64,000 nucleotides of DNA from Bombyx mori. Lineage: Eukaryota > Arthropoda > Insecta > Lepidoptera > Bombycidae. Below, one piece after another: positions 13,647 through 24,310 of this stretch. The DNA is taken from assembly GCF_030269925.1 (NCBI RefSeq), contig NC_085111.1, positions 1-64,000 of the forward strand, given 5' to 3'. The notes beneath the pieces were generated by a model. It searched no databases. It saw nothing but the letters and a program-made list of their open reading frames with translations, and was not told the origin of the DNA. Numbering within the stretch: position 1 is the stretch's first letter; every line of letters starts with the position of its first letter. The position numbers and the translations under genes are program-made.

Positions 13647-15119
13647 ATGTTCGGCATCAGGACACCCGTTAAAAAATCAAACGGCAGTGAGGAGAAATCT
13701 GAACTCAAGGAACTGCCATGTCTGTCTGTGAGGCGCAGCATTGGTGATTGGCCCCCTACAGCCGAAAAAGAGCAGCAAAGGCCAAAAATACCATCTCCAC
13801 CAAAAGCTGTGTCTCAGCCGCTCCCTCCTAGGCCTAAGATCAAAGCTTTGATCGTCCAGGAAGCGAAAGCTGACCTACGCAGACAGGCGACTAGAGTCAG
13901 CGACAGCCCGCCGAGCACAGTTCCATCGAGATTCCCGAGCAAAACTGCCGAGGCTAAAGCCTGCCTTATGAAAAGTAAGGCGCAGCTCGAGATCTCAAAA
14001 AACTTAAAACGGGAAATAAAAGAAGAGGTTTTTAGGGCAATCGAACGGCTCTACCAGCTAGTGAAGGAAGCCGAAGGAGGAAAGGTAGCCCAGGCTACAA
14101 ACAGGAGGCCGGCAGAAATCTGCAGCATGGCCACCCAGACCAGTGATGAGGGTGACAAATCATCTAGCCCAGAAGCGCCGACAGAGCTTATAAAACACCT
14201 AATAGGCGACCTCAAGGAGCATCGCGCCGCGTTGGAAGAATGCAAAGTGCATACTCGAGCTCTGTCGGAGCAGCTGGAGCAGGCCCCTCGCTACGTCGCG
14301 GGACAGAGACCATCCTTCGCCGAGATCGCTGCCACTCCAAGACAACAAACCACCGTCCAAAGGCCTCTCCACTCGGTAATTGTGTCGTCCGCTGACGACA
14401 AGCATACCAGTGAGGAGGTCATTCAAAAGCTAAGAGTGGCAGTCGATGCCAAAAACGAGGGCACAAGGGTGCAAAGACTGCGGAAAGCGAGGGATCAAAA
14501 GGTGATCGTGGGGTTCAGCAGCAAGGAAGAGGTGACAAAGGTGAAGGACAGGATCCGAAAGTCAGGGGAGGCACTTACCGTTGAGGATATAACTAATAAG
14601 GACCCCTTGATAATCCTTAAAGATGTCCTGTCCTGCCACACAGACGAAGAGGTCACTCAGGCCCTAAAGAACCAAAACTCTCACCTGCTGGGAGACTTGG
14701 CTGCGGACCAGACCAGGCTGGCAGTAAAATATCGCCGCAGGACTAGAAATCCTCACATTGGACATGTCATACTGCAAGTGTCCCCTGGGGTGTGGCAGAG
14801 GCTGACGGCGGCGGGTCGGGTGCACGTCGATCTGCAGCGGATACGAGTATCCGACCAATCGCCGCTGGTCCAGTGCTCTATCTGCCTAGGGTATGGACAT
14901 GGCAGAAAACACTGCAATGTTACTGTCCCATTGTGCAGCCACTGCGGCGACCCACACCTTCGCGCCGACTGCCCTTTGTCGCTGGCTGGCACGGCACCGC
15001 ACTGCCGAAACTGTAGGGAGATAAAAAACAGTAATGCAGAGCATAATGCATTCAGTACCGAGTGCCCAGTGCGCAGGAAGTGGGATGCACTAGCCCGAGC
15101 ATCCATAGCGTATTGCTAA
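13647..15119 (+). CDS. TRAS ORF1, Gag-like nucleic-acid-binding protein
   Basis: ORF of 490 codons from the first in-frame ATG at 13647 (context AAAATG). The frame is open upstream to a GTG at 13566, but I prefer the ATG. The N-terminal half is charged, with an Ala/Lys/Glu-rich probable helical stretch at 14000-14290. The C-terminus carries three cysteine-rich knuckles in a row from about residue 410: CSICLGYGHGRKHC, CSHCGDPHLRADC, and a longer CRNC...H...C unit. This is the usual triple CCHC array of R1-clade Gag proteins, which bind element RNA and, for TRAS and SART, localise to telomeres. The stop at 15117-15119 overlaps the open frame of ORF2. Confidence 0.88.
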   Translation: MFGIRTPVKKSNGSEEKSELKELPCLSVRRSIGDWPPTAEKEQQRPKIPSPPKAVSQPLPPRPKIKALIVQEAKADLRRQATRVSDSPPSTVPSRFPSKTAEAKACLMKSKAQLEISKNLKREIKEEVFRAIERLYQLVKEAEGGKVAQATNRRPAEICSMATQTSDEGDKSSSPEAPTELIKHLIGDLKEHRAALEECKVHTRALSEQLEQAPRYVAGQRPSFAEIAATPRQQTTVQRPLHSVIVSSADDKHTSEEVIQKLRVAVDAKNEGTRVQRLRKARDQKVIVGFSSKEEVTKVKDRIRKSGEALTVEDITNKDPLIILKDVLSCHTDEEVTQALKNQNSHLLGDLAADQTRLAVKYRRRTRNPHIGHVILQVSPGVWQRLTAAGRVHVDLQRIRVSDQSPLVQCSICLGYGHGRKHCNVTVPLCSHCGDPHLRADCPLSLAGTAPHCRNCREIKNSNAEHNAFSTECPVRRKWDALARASIAYC

Positions 15120-15123
15120 AGTT

Positions 15124-18100
15124 GTGCCTGTAACATCCAAGCTCGAAATCATCCAGGTCAACCTGCAGCGCTCTAAACTTGCTACCGACGAACTAATGCT
15201 GGAGGCTCAAAAACGGAAGGTCCTCGGAACACTGCTCCAGGAACCCTATGTGGGTTCGGTGAAGAAGATGAAGAGCTATCGGGGGACCAGGATATTCCAG
15301 AACTCTGCAGTAGGAGAAGGGACTGTAAAAGCGGCAATAGTAATTTACCAACCGGAGTTAGACATCATACAGTACCCGCAACTCACTACGAACAACATCG
15401 TCGTGGTGGGAGTCCGAACCAGAGCCTGGAATATTACACTCGTCTCCTATTACTTCGAACCGGACCAAAACATGGGGCCATACTTGGAGCACTTAAAACG
15501 CATTGAGCTTGAGACGGGGCAAAGCAGGTTAATCATTGGGGGCGACTGCAACGCTAAAAGCGCTTGGTGGGGCAGTCCAAACGAGGACCAAAGAGGAGAA
15601 CAGATGTGCGGCTTTCTGGAGGAGCTAGGCCTGCAGGTCCTCAACACCGGAGATATCCCTACCTTCGACACCATAAGAGGAGGTAAAAGGTACAGCAGCC
15701 ATGTAGATGTGACGGCGTGTTCGGCGGACATTCTCGACCTGGTGGACGGCTGGCGCGTCGAGGAGGGCCTCACTGGTTCGGACCACAACGGCATTACATT
15801 TGGAATAAATGTAATAAAATCAAAAGGTATACACATACACAGAACCACCAGAATTTACAATACAAAAAAGGCTAATTGGAGGCAGTTTCATGAGAAACTG
15901 TCTCAAATTATGCAAGAAACACAACTCACCACAGAAGAAATATTAAATGCTCAAAACACAGAACAAATAGACAAAATTATTAAATCATACACACAAGCTA
16001 TCACAGACACATGCACACGCACAATACCTTTTAAAAAGAACACGAAAACACTTACCGTGCCGTGGTGGTCCGAGGAGCTTGCAAGGATGAAGAGGCTGGT
16101 CGCCACTAGGAAGCGTAGAGTCAGGAACGCGGCGCCGATTCGGAGAGCGATGGTTGTTGGCCTATACCTGGAAGAAAAAGAAAAATATGAACTAGCAGTA
16201 AAAGAAGCGCAAACCACTAGTTGGAAGGAGTTTTGCGGAAAACAGGATAGGGAAGGTGTCTGGGAAGGGATATATCGGGTGTTGGGGAGAACTGCCAAAC
16301 GAGAGGAGGACCTGCCTCTTCAAAAGGAGGGCATTACTCTGGACGCCGAGGGCTCTGTGAAGCTGTTGGCTGAGACTTTTTACCCCGAGGACCGAGAGGA
16401 GGAAGACAATGTGGACCACCGCCATATCAGAGAACTGGCAAAAACGGTAAACGAGTGGAGTCATGGTGAGCGGCATGAACCACCGTTTACCCAAAGTGAA
16501 CTTGATCGGTCCATAAAGTCGTTCAACCCGAAAAAGGCCCCGGGAGCCGACGGCCTCACGGCAGACATATGTACCCACGCAGTGAACTGTGACCCCTTTT
16601 TCTTCCTGGCACTCTTAAACAAATGCCTGGCACACCACTATTTTCCGAGGACCTGGAAAGAGGCGACAGTAGTGGTGCTTAGAAAGCCCGGCAAGGACTC
16701 GTACACCGTCCCAAAGTCTTACAGGCCGATTGGGCTATTGCCTGTCCTGGGGAAGATTTACGAAAAGATGCTGGTTGCTCGCCTCAAATTCTACCTATTA
16801 CCCAGGATAAGTACTCGCCAATACGGCTTTATGCCCCAAAAGAGCACAGAAGACTCCCTCTACAATTTAATACAGCACATCCGTGCGAAGCTCTCTTTAA
16901 AAAAGATAGTCGTTCTGGTGTCGCTGGATATCGAGGGAGCTTTTGACAGTGCATGGTGGCCGGCTATTAAGGTACGATTGGCTGAGGAAAAGTGTCCAGT
17001 GGATTTGAGGCGGGTAATGGGCAGCTACCTGAGTGATAGGGTGGTCAGGGTGAGATACGGAGGGGAGGAGTGCAGAAGAGCCACCAACAAGGGATGCGTC
17101 CAGGGATCGATAGGGGGTCCGATACTATGGAACTTGTTGCTGGACCCGCTCCTTAAAGAGCAGGAAAGTCGTGGTGAACACATCCAGGCGTTCGCCGACG
17201 ATGTTGTGATGGTCTTCGATGGCGAAACAGCTCTTGAAATCGAGGGACGGATCAATGCCGCACTCGGACATGTTCTGGCGTGGGGAGTCAGAAATCGCTT
17301 AAAATTTGCGCCGCACAAAACTTGTGCGATGGTGCTGACGCGTAAATTAAAATACGACAACCCGCGCCTGAGCATGGGTGGGATCGGGATTGAGCTGTCC
17401 CAAGAAATTAAGATCCTCGGGCTCACGGTGGATGCCAAACTCACCTTCAACACACACGTGACTGAGGTATGCAATAAGGCAATTACGATATATAAACATC
17501 TAGCCAGGGCAGCACGTGTGAGTTGGGGGCTGCACCCGGAGGTGATCAGAGTTATATACACCGCAGCCGTCGAACCCATCATAATGTACGCGGCGGGCGC
17601 ATGGGCACCAGCCACGACTAAACTTGGAGTCCGGAAGCAGTTGAACGTGGTCCAGAGGGGCTTTGCCCAAAAATTGTGTAGGGCCTACCGCACAGTTTCC
17701 CTAAACTCTGCACTGGTGCTGGCTGGGATCCTACCGCTCGATCTCCGCATCCGGGAAGTGGCCACACTCTACAAAGCCAAGCGAGGTGTGCCACAGCCAG
17801 TATTGGGAGACAGGGAAGTGGAACGCATGGCCCCGATGATAAAAGCGCCACACCCTGCAGAGCAAGTAAACCTGGAATTCAAAAGCCTGATAGACGAGGA
17901 ACAATATGAACACTACAACAACTTTGAGGTTCGAATCTTCACGGACGGAAGCAAGCTCGAGGGTAAGGTGGGGGCAGCGCTATCCTTATGGGATAGGGTA
18001 TCCGAAACCAAAGCCCTTAAGCTCACGCTTCCGCCTTTCTGCACCGTCTATCAGGCAGAACTCCTTGCTCTACAAAGAGCAGTGAGGGAGGCGCTGAATC

Positions 18101-18795
18101 ACTCTGGGACTGCGTTCGGCATCTTTAGTGACTCGATGTCGGCTCTTCAGACTGTCACCAACGTCAGTTCCCCCCATCCCTTAGCAGTGGAAACAAGAGA
18201 CACCATCAGACGCTGCATGCTCCAGAACAAGAGTGTCTCCTTGTTCTGGATAAAGGCCCACGTAGGATTGGAGGGGAACGAAAGAGCCGACCAACTGGCC
18301 AAGGAAGCTGCTCTGCGGTCAAAACGAAAACCAGACTACGACCTGTGTCCGATATCATTCGTCAGGCGACAAATTCGATTGGAGACGCTTGACGAGTGGG
18401 ATCGGAGATACAGGTCGGGGGAGACCGCATCAGGAACAAAATTGTTTTTCCCAAGTGCGTTGGGGGCATATGCGGTCGTGAGGGGGATGGAGCACTCCAG
18501 CATTACTACCCAGATACTAACAGGGCACGGTGGGTTCTCTGCATACCTGAAAAGATTCGGGTGTAAGGAGAGCTCATCGTGCACCTGCGATCCAGACGCG
18601 GAGGAAACGGTTCCGCACGTACTGCTGGAGTGCCCTATTTTTGCCCGGGAGCGCTATGACCTGGAACAGGAGCTGGGTGTCGAACTTAACAAGAAAATTT
18701 TACCAGAACTGATGACAGAAAAAGAATTTAAAAAGAAGTTTATAGAATACATTATTAAAGTTGCTCAAAAAGTAATAAATAAAAATAAGACCTGA
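15124..18795 (+). CDS. TRAS ORF2: endonuclease, reverse transcriptase, RNase H
   Basis: About 1223 codons. An APE-type endonuclease occupies roughly residues 5-225: IIQVNLQRSK at the start, GGDCNAKSAWWG near 139, SDHNG near 217. In TRAS this domain sets telomere specificity. RT lies at about 500-800 with SLDIEGAFDS, CVQGSIGGPILWN and the catalytic AFADD box near 689. RNase H follows at about 935-1065 with D/E/D/D signatures (FTDGSK, YQAELLALQ, FSDSMSAL, GNERADQLAKEAA). A C-terminal CTCDPDAEETVPHVLLEC is a CCHC motif near 1152. No ATG lies at the start: the frame opens at 15109 after a TAG, and the first Met is residue 23, inside the endonuclease. Start at a GTG or by coupling to the ORF1 stop is inferred. 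Confidence 0.92.
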   Translation: MPVTSKLEIIQVNLQRSKLATDELMLEAQKRKVLGTLLQEPYVGSVKKMKSYRGTRIFQNSAVGEGTVKAAIVIYQPELDIIQYPQLTTNNIVVVGVRTRAWNITLVSYYFEPDQNMGPYLEHLKRIELETGQSRLIIGGDCNAKSAWWGSPNEDQRGEQMCGFLEELGLQVLNTGDIPTFDTIRGGKRYSSHVDVTACSADILDLVDGWRVEEGLTGSDHNGITFGINVIKSKGIHIHRTTRIYNTKKANWRQFHEKLSQIMQETQLTTEEILNAQNTEQIDKIIKSYTQAITDTCTRTIPFKKNTKTLTVPWWSEELARMKRLVATRKRRVRNAAPIRRAMVVGLYLEEKEKYELAVKEAQTTSWKEFCGKQDREGVWEGIYRVLGRTAKREEDLPLQKEGITLDAEGSVKLLAETFYPEDREEEDNVDHRHIRELAKTVNEWSHGERHEPPFTQSELDRSIKSFNPKKAPGADGLTADICTHAVNCDPFFFLALLNKCLAHHYFPRTWKEATVVVLRKPGKDSYTVPKSYRPIGLLPVLGKIYEKMLVARLKFYLLPRISTRQYGFMPQKSTEDSLYNLIQHIRAKLSLKKIVVLVSLDIEGAFDSAWWPAIKVRLAEEKCPVDLRRVMGSYLSDRVVRVRYGGEECRRATNKGCVQGSIGGPILWNLLLDPLLKEQESRGEHIQAFADDVVMVFDGETALEIEGRINAALGHVLAWGVRNRLKFAPHKTCAMVLTRKLKYDNPRLSMGGIGIELSQEIKILGLTVDAKLTFNTHVTEVCNKAITIYKHLARAARVSWGLHPEVIRVIYTAAVEPIIMYAAGAWAPATTKLGVRKQLNVVQRGFAQKLCRAYRTVSLNSALVLAGILPLDLRIREVATLYKAKRGVPQPVLGDREVERMAPMIKAPHPAEQVNLEFKSLIDEEQYEHYNNFEVRIFTDGSKLEGKVGAALSLWDRVSETKALKLTLPPFCTVYQAELLALQRAVREALNHSGTAFGIFSDSMSALQTVTNVSSPHPLAVETRDTIRRCMLQNKSVSLFWIKAHVGLEGNERADQLAKEAALRSKRKPDYDLCPISFVRRQIRLETLDEWDRRYRSGETASGTKLFFPSALGAYAVVRGMEHSSITTQILTGHGGFSAYLKRFGCKESSSCTCDPDAEETVPHVLLECPIFARERYDLEQELGVELNKKILPELMTEKEFKKKFIEYIIKVAQKVINKNKT

Positions 18796-19050
18796 GAAAG
18801 CTGGGATGACAATATATAATTAGTATATATTTGTAACACCCCAGAACCCCCCTAAGGATAGTCATTTTTTGGAAATAGCAACACTTTTTGACATTTGATA
18901 AATTTAATTTACATTAATTTGATTTTTTGGAAACATTTCATAAATAAAACAATAAATATAAGAAAAGCAAAAATATATATAAAGGAAAAGTAAGGGCTCT
19001 GACTATGTTAGAGGACAAGTATGTAATTATAAAACAAAAAAAAAAAAAAA
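18796..19050 (+). other. TRAS 3' UTR and poly(A) tail
   Basis: AT-rich 3' UTR of about 240 bases after the ORF2 stop, with AATAAA-like motifs around 18943-18960. It ends in a 15-base poly(A) (19036-19050) that runs straight into CCTAACC. The A-run followed by telomere repeat is the expected footprint of target-primed reverse transcription into the TTAGG strand. Confidence 0.85.
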
Positions 19051-19410
19051 CCTAACCTAACCTAACCTAACCTAACCTAACCTAACCTAACCTAACCTAA
19101 CCTAACCTAACCTAACCTAACCTAACCTAACCTAACCTAACCTAACCTAACCTAACCTAACCTAACCTAACCTAACCTAACCTAACCTAACCTAACCTAA
19201 CCTAACCTAACCTAACCTAACCTAACCTAACCTAACCTAACCTAACCTAACCTAACCTAACCTAACCTAACCTAACCTAACCTAACCTAACCTAACCTAA
19301 CCTAACCTAACCTAACCTAACCTAACCTAACCTAACCTAACCTAACCTAACCTAACCTAACCTAACCTAACCTAACCTAACCTAACCTAACCTAACCTAA
19401 CCTAACCTAA
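19051..19410. repeat. Internal (CCTAA)n tract between TRAS and SART
   Basis: Seventy-two perfect CCTAA units between the TRAS poly(A) and the variant repeat that precedes SART-A #1. It is the proximal side of the array the TRAS element entered. Confidence 0.97.
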
Positions 19411-19508
19411 CCCAAACCTAACCTAACCCAACCCAAACCTAACCCAACCAACCCAACCCAAACCTAACCCAACCCAAACCTAACCCAACCCAAACCTAAC
19501 CCAACCCA
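19411..19508. repeat. Variant telomere repeat (CCCAA / CCCAAA / CCTAA mix)
   Basis: The perfect pentamer gives way to mixed units. A 16-base compound unit CCTAACCCAACCCAAA recurs several times, next to the SART-A #1 poly(T). The same compound pattern recurs at 28989-29011 and 36089-36212, so it is unlikely to be sequencing noise. Confidence 0.9.
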
Positions 19509-19522
19509 TTTTTTTTTTTTTT

Positions 19523-20036
19523 CGGGTAGAGGGCCGAACCTCCTACGAGGTCCCCGCGCAAAAGGGGCGCGCGGGGTATGTGAGACTCAACGATCTGCAT
19601 GGTGTTGTGAGCAGACCGCGGGCCCAAGGATTTTAGAGCCCACCCACTAAACGACTCCTCTGCACTCTTACACCCGACGTCCGATCCCCTCCGAGGTCAG
19701 AACCCGGATGAGGTAGGGGGGCTACCGCGGTCAACACTACAACCAGACGGCGCGGCTCACCCCAAGGACGCCCAGCCGACGGAGCCTTCGAGGCGAATCG
19801 AAGGCTCTGAAACGTCGGCCGTCTCGGTACGGCAGCCCGTCGGGCCGCCCAGACGGTGCCGCTGGTGTCCCGGAATACCCCGCTGGACCAGAACCAGCCT
19901 GCCGGGTCGGGACGCGATACACCGTCGACCGGTCGCTCTATTCACTCCACGGCAGCGCGCTAGAGTGCTGGTAGCGCGCCGCGCGGCCTCACCCCCTCAG
20001 GTCGCCCCTTGACCTTCACCGGGGGGAGGCCGCCAC
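19523..20036 (-). other. SART-A #1 3' UTR
   Basis: 514-base GC-rich 3' UTR, nearly identical to those at 29384-29897, 36614-37127 and 42073-42586. For SART1 the 3' UTR is known to be required in cis for precise reverse-transcription start. The conservation among copies and the exact poly(A) junction agree with this role. Confidence 0.8.
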
Positions 20037-21619
20037 CTACAGGGGCCGGGACGTACGGGCGTATTCCCGCCTCCGGCCCCCGGCTCGACGGCGACGGATC
20101 GGTGCGGAAAGGGAAGAGCTCTCCCTCTCTCGCTCCGCCGCCTCCTTCTGCGAGATGGTGGACTCGCAGAAGTCGAGCATCGCCTTCCAGGACGCGTCGC
20201 TGCCGAGCATCGTAGCCACGACGCGCGGCAGCGAGAGGTCCTCTCCAATGACCGCGACGAGGGCGGCGCGTTGCTCGTCGAATCCAGAGCAACGCGCCAG
20301 CGTGTGTTCCGCTGTGTCTTCCTCGTCGCGGTCCGCGCAGTGGTGGCACTGCGCCGTCGGTTCCCTTCCGGCTATCTTGTGCAAGTACCGGCCGAAACAA
20401 CCATGGCCGGTAAGCATCTGCGTTAGCCGGAAGGTGAGGCATCCGCGGTCGCGGCCCACCCAGTCCGCGAGGACCGGACGGACCGCCTCGACGGTACGGA
20501 GGCCGGCCGACTGGTCCGCCAAGCGGCGAGACCACGCCTCCAGCACGGACCGCCGAGATTGGAGCCTCCGCGCTCGAACTACTCCTTCGCCGGGGCGCCC
20601 TTCCCCCCTAGAGCGGAGGTCGCTACGCCATCGGTAATCGGCAGCGAGCGCCTCCGCCTCCAGGTCCCAGGGTGGCGCCCCGGCGAGCAAGCACGCCGCC
20701 TCGAAGGAGACGGTGCGGTATCCTCGGATCGCCCTGACCGCGATCGCGCGCTGCGGACGTCGCAGCGCGGCGACGTTCTGGCGGGTCAGGGCGTGGCACC
20801 ATACGGGCGCGCCGTATAGTGCCATCGACCGCACCACCCCCATGTAGAGGCGGCGCGCCACCTGATCGGGACCCCCGACGTTTGGAAGGAGCCGGCTCAA
20901 AGAGCCGGCCGTTGCCATCAGCCGAGGGCCCAACTTCTCAAAGTGAGCGCGGAAGTTCCACCGACCGTCCAGTTCGAGGCCGAGGTACCGAAGACCGGTC
21001 ACCCCGACCCCGACGCGGACGCCTCCGATCACGAGGTGGGCACCCACAGGCGGCGCTCGTCCCGGCCCGTGAAACATCAGGGCCTGGGTTTTGTCGAGCG
21101 CCACCTCGAGCCCCAACCGTCGGATCCTAGTGACGACGTGTGCCACGCCTGCGCACGCCAGACGGGCAGACTCCCGGTAGTCCCTCCCCGGAGCCACGAC
21201 CAACGTGTCGTCGGCGTAACAGATTACGCTCAGCCCGGGGAGGGGTCCCCGAATGACGCCCCGCAGGACCCAGTCGTAGCCGATGTTCCACAGCAGGGGG
21301 CCCAGGACGGACCCCTGCGGAACACCGCGCTCGACGGGGAAGCGGTACATCGCCCCACCGTGTCCGATGCACTGGATCGACCTGCCCTCGAGATAGGAGC
21401 CGATCAGTCGGCGGAGGTATGCGGGGACGCCGTGATACTCCAGCGCCCCCGCGATCACCGACCAGGGCAGGGTGTTGAAGGCGTTCCTTACATCTAAGGA
21501 TAACGCCATCGCCACCCCGCCCCGGGATACGGCTTCATCGGAGAGGGCCCGCACGCGCAGAATTGCGTCGATAGTCGAGCGGCCCTCTCTGAAGCCGTAT
21601 TGCTCCGCCGAAAGACCGG
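20037..21619 (-). pseudogene. SART-A #1 ORF2, C-terminal part (RT core to CCHC)
   Basis: The frame corresponds to residues from about 558 to the end of the 1082-residue ORF2 of copy #3. It holds YGFREGRSTIDAI, LSLDVRNAFNTLPW, GVPQGSVLGPLLWN, VICYADDTLVV and the C-terminal CHHC...H...C finger. The piece reads open, but its N-terminal side ends where the DNA transposon begins, just before the LSAEQYGF motif. It cannot make a full protein. Confidence 0.9.
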
Positions 21620-22173
21620 CCCCCTGATCACGTAAAAATTTGCGACAGCCACAATTTTGCAGATGCTGTGCAGACGCGTCGCGACCGATCGCAAAACGTC
21701 AAATTATTTCGTATCACGTACCGCGATTGTTCGCTTACCGCTTACTGCAGTTTTCTGTCATACAACTAGCGCCAGTCGCAATCGGGTAGCAATAATTGGC
21801 ACTAAAAAGCCACATTACTTTTTTTTTTTTGCTGAACAAACCGGCAAATGAATTTATAAAAGCGCGTTACATATAAACATTTCAAAATGTTTAAGTGGAA
21901 TTCACGTTTGAAACGCCATGTGAGAGCTGCTAATTCTGTTCTTTTCGATGAAGCGTTACTAAAAATAAGTGATCTAATAATAATTTTTGCTTTATTTTGA
22001 ATAATAGCTATAAAAATGTAATTGTGTCATGTCAAACACTGATAACATATTTTTTTGTAATCGTTTGATAATTTGTAATCAGATAGTTGTTTACGTTACG
22101 AACCTATTTTAAAAAAGAATGGATCAAAATTATAGCGTAATTTATTAATTTCATTATCAATTAAGTAAGTACA

Positions 22174-22370
22174 TAAGCTCACAACCCAACTAGTGTTGAG
22201 TGGTATAGACTCACAACGTGAATGCCGCCCCCACCTTTAGAAACGAGGTCTGAGTTTCAACTGTATACCAAAACGGCTGCCCCATTCTTCAAATTGCAAC
22301 GCATTACTGCTTCGCGGTAGAAATGGGCGGAATGGTGGTCTTGCGGCTTAATCAAACGCCCTACCACCAA
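22174..22370 (+). repeat. Diverged Bm1-type SINE
   Basis: Matches the copy at 23552-23796 in order with substitutions and small indels. Shared blocks include ACGGCTGCCCC, ACGCATTACTGCTTCGCGGTAGAAATG-like sequence and the closing CTACCACCA. The 5' part is poorly preserved. Confidence 0.7.
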
Positions 22371-23551
22371 CGATTTCTTAAAGAATATTTGCTAATTTGA
22401 TTTTAAATAAAAGATAAATGAATCCTTAATCATGGAAGTCTTCCATGTATATATGTCAAATACGTGTTTCATTGGATTTATTGATATCTGCCTGCGGGAT
22501 TCTAACACTGGTTCAGTCGCATCTTTATTAGAAAGTCGGCCGTCTCTACTACACTGCTTAGGCCACGACGATTTCAAATTAAATAGTAAATTCTAGAATA
22601 AATGAGTTAGTTTTATGGTTTTATCAATAATAACGTGTACAACAGATCCATCTTACGCCGACATGAGGCCGACAACGCTAGAACAACCAGTCGATGATAT
22701 TCTAGGCGAGATGCTGCTATTCTTTATCAAGTAATAGATAGTGGATTTGTTTGACTTGGCAAGAGTAGGCTTTGATTTGAATACCAGAAATATAGTGCAG
22801 TCTTTCACAGCTTGATGGGAAATAAAAGCTGTGTAGACTATTCAAAATAATGTTCACCCAAGGTCATGGGCAATATGACGTTAATAGGAAACTGCATGTC
22901 AGACATTAACTTAATGTTCTATATTATTTTTAAACAAATGAATCTAATATTTTAAGACAGTAAATAAATATTTATTTTTATAATTAGCCCAGTTTTTCGT
23001 CGACGAAGCCATCTTAAGAGACGCTTCATTGCAAATATCAGGCCGATATTTTGTAAGTTATTTTTATTCAATAACCAGGTACTCTTTGCACTCACTCACT
23101 GCAGTAAGAATGTTAATCAATCATTATATTATCTAGACTATAGCGGACAAAAACAAGAGTAGACACATCGTGAGCTGTAGTTGTAGAAAGAGGAGAAAAT
23201 GGAAACTAAGGCGAACCACTGGCTCATGCAGCTTTCATTTCAGCAGAGGCTGCTCGTACGCAGACAGAGGCCGCGCATCTTCCAGCTGAGATATATAAAA
23301 AAATTCAAGGAATTAACCAATATCGGCAAAAACCTTGTTTAAAATAATAAGTTCAATTTTGTTTTAATTTTAGCTGAGTCCGTAATAGTTCATATTACCA
23401 TAAAAACGAAATAGCGCTTGTTACAATAGTCAAGAAAATCCAAATATATACGTTTTACTTTAGGCTGGTACTACAGTAAATTTTATGACACTAATGAGTA
23501 TATTTTACGCTAATAAAACTACTCTCAACTTAGCATTTCAAAATGACTATT
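22371..23551. other. AT-rich transposon interior, no gene recognised
   Basis: No convincing coding frame, RNA gene or repeat structure seen. The short ORFs have many stops around them and no recognisable motif. Confidence 0.5.
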
Positions 23552-23796
23552 TATTTTTTTATTGCTAAGATGGGTGGACGAGCTTACAGCCCACCTGGTG
23601 TTAAGTGGTTACTGGAGCCCATAGCCATCTACAACGTAAATGCGCCACCCACCTTGAGATATAAGTTCTAAGGTCTCAGTATAATTACAACGGCTGCTCT
23701 ACCCTTCAAAACGAAACGCATTACAGCTTCACGGTAGAAATAGGCGGAGTGGTTGTACCTACTCGTGCGGACTCACAAGTGGTCCTACCACCAGTA
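23552..23796 (+). repeat. Bm1-type SINE (Bombyx)
   Basis: About 245 bp running from a T-rich start and ATTGCTAAGATGGGTGGACG through CAGCCCACCTGGTG to GGTCCTACCACCAGTA. This matches from memory the abundant silkworm Bm1 SINE. A second good copy in reverse orientation lies at 55671-55914. It is the best single indication that the host is a Bombyx species. Confidence 0.85.
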
Positions 23797-24086
23797 GAAT
23801 ACCAGTATTTAGCTTCATTGTATATTTTGTACTCACAGTATTTGGCATGTTCTGCTTCTAGTCTATAGGGTTAGAGCTATCACCTTGCTATCATCCTACT
23901 TACCTCGGCCCCAAGTTCAGTTATGTTTCTTTGAAGTTATCGGCAGTCGATATTATATTTCAATTGTGGCTTCAATTTCATGCGGCAAAAAGTTGGACAT
24001 GTATTACAAACTACGATTTCCTAATTTAAGAATTTTTATTCAAATAAAACAAAATTACACAAAAATAATAATTATCAAACTTATCT

Positions 24087-24310
24087 AACGGCCGTCTGGT
24101 GTAGTGGTAAGTGACATGGTCGCTACACAAGGGGGTCGCGGGTTCGAATCCCGCCAAGGGAAGATATTTGTATGATAAATATAAATGTCTTTCCCAGGGT
24201 TATGGATGTATATTAAATATATGTGTATAATAAAAATCCTACATTTATTTCCGTTATCTGGTACCTGTAACACAAGTTCTTTACGAACTTATCACGGGAC
24301 CAGTTAAATA
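24087..24310 (+). repeat. tRNA-derived SINE
   Basis: The 5' part has tRNA-like internal promoter boxes: box A TGGTGTAGTGG near 24098 and box B GGTTCGAATCCC near 24139. An unrelated body follows with TTATCTGGTACC and ATCACGGGACCAGTTAAAT, then an ATT-rich tail to about 24340. It is not a functional tRNA gene because the cloverleaf acceptor stem does not close and the body continues past it. Confidence 0.75.

Larger units (their letters stand above)
11343..19050 (+). mobile_element. TRAS: Full-length TRAS-like telomere-specific non-LTR retrotransposon
   Basis: A 7.7-kb element embedded in CCTAA repeats on both sides: array up to 11342, and array again from 19051 directly after a 15-base poly(A). 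Order: 5' UTR with tandem 513-bp repeats, ORF1 (Gag with zinc knuckles), ORF2 (EN, RT, RNase H, CCHC), short AT-rich 3' UTR, poly(A). The sense strand lies on the CCTAA strand, the orientation known for TRAS; SART elements lie the other way. Size matches the published TRAS1 size of about 7.8 kb. Both ORFs are open and the catalytic motifs are present, so the copy may be competent. The exact TRAS subfamily is not determined. Confidence 0.9.

Noticed and set aside
19523..20036. Short minus-strand frames in SART 3' UTRs (for example at 19737-19945, repeated in each copy)
   Set aside because: They recur only because the 3' UTR is conserved; they lie after the ORF2 stop and have no recognisable domain.
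24087..24165. Possible tRNA gene
   Set aside because: Box A and box B are present, but no 3' acceptor strand pairs with the 5' end, and a SINE body and AT-rich tail follow. It is a tRNA-derived SINE.
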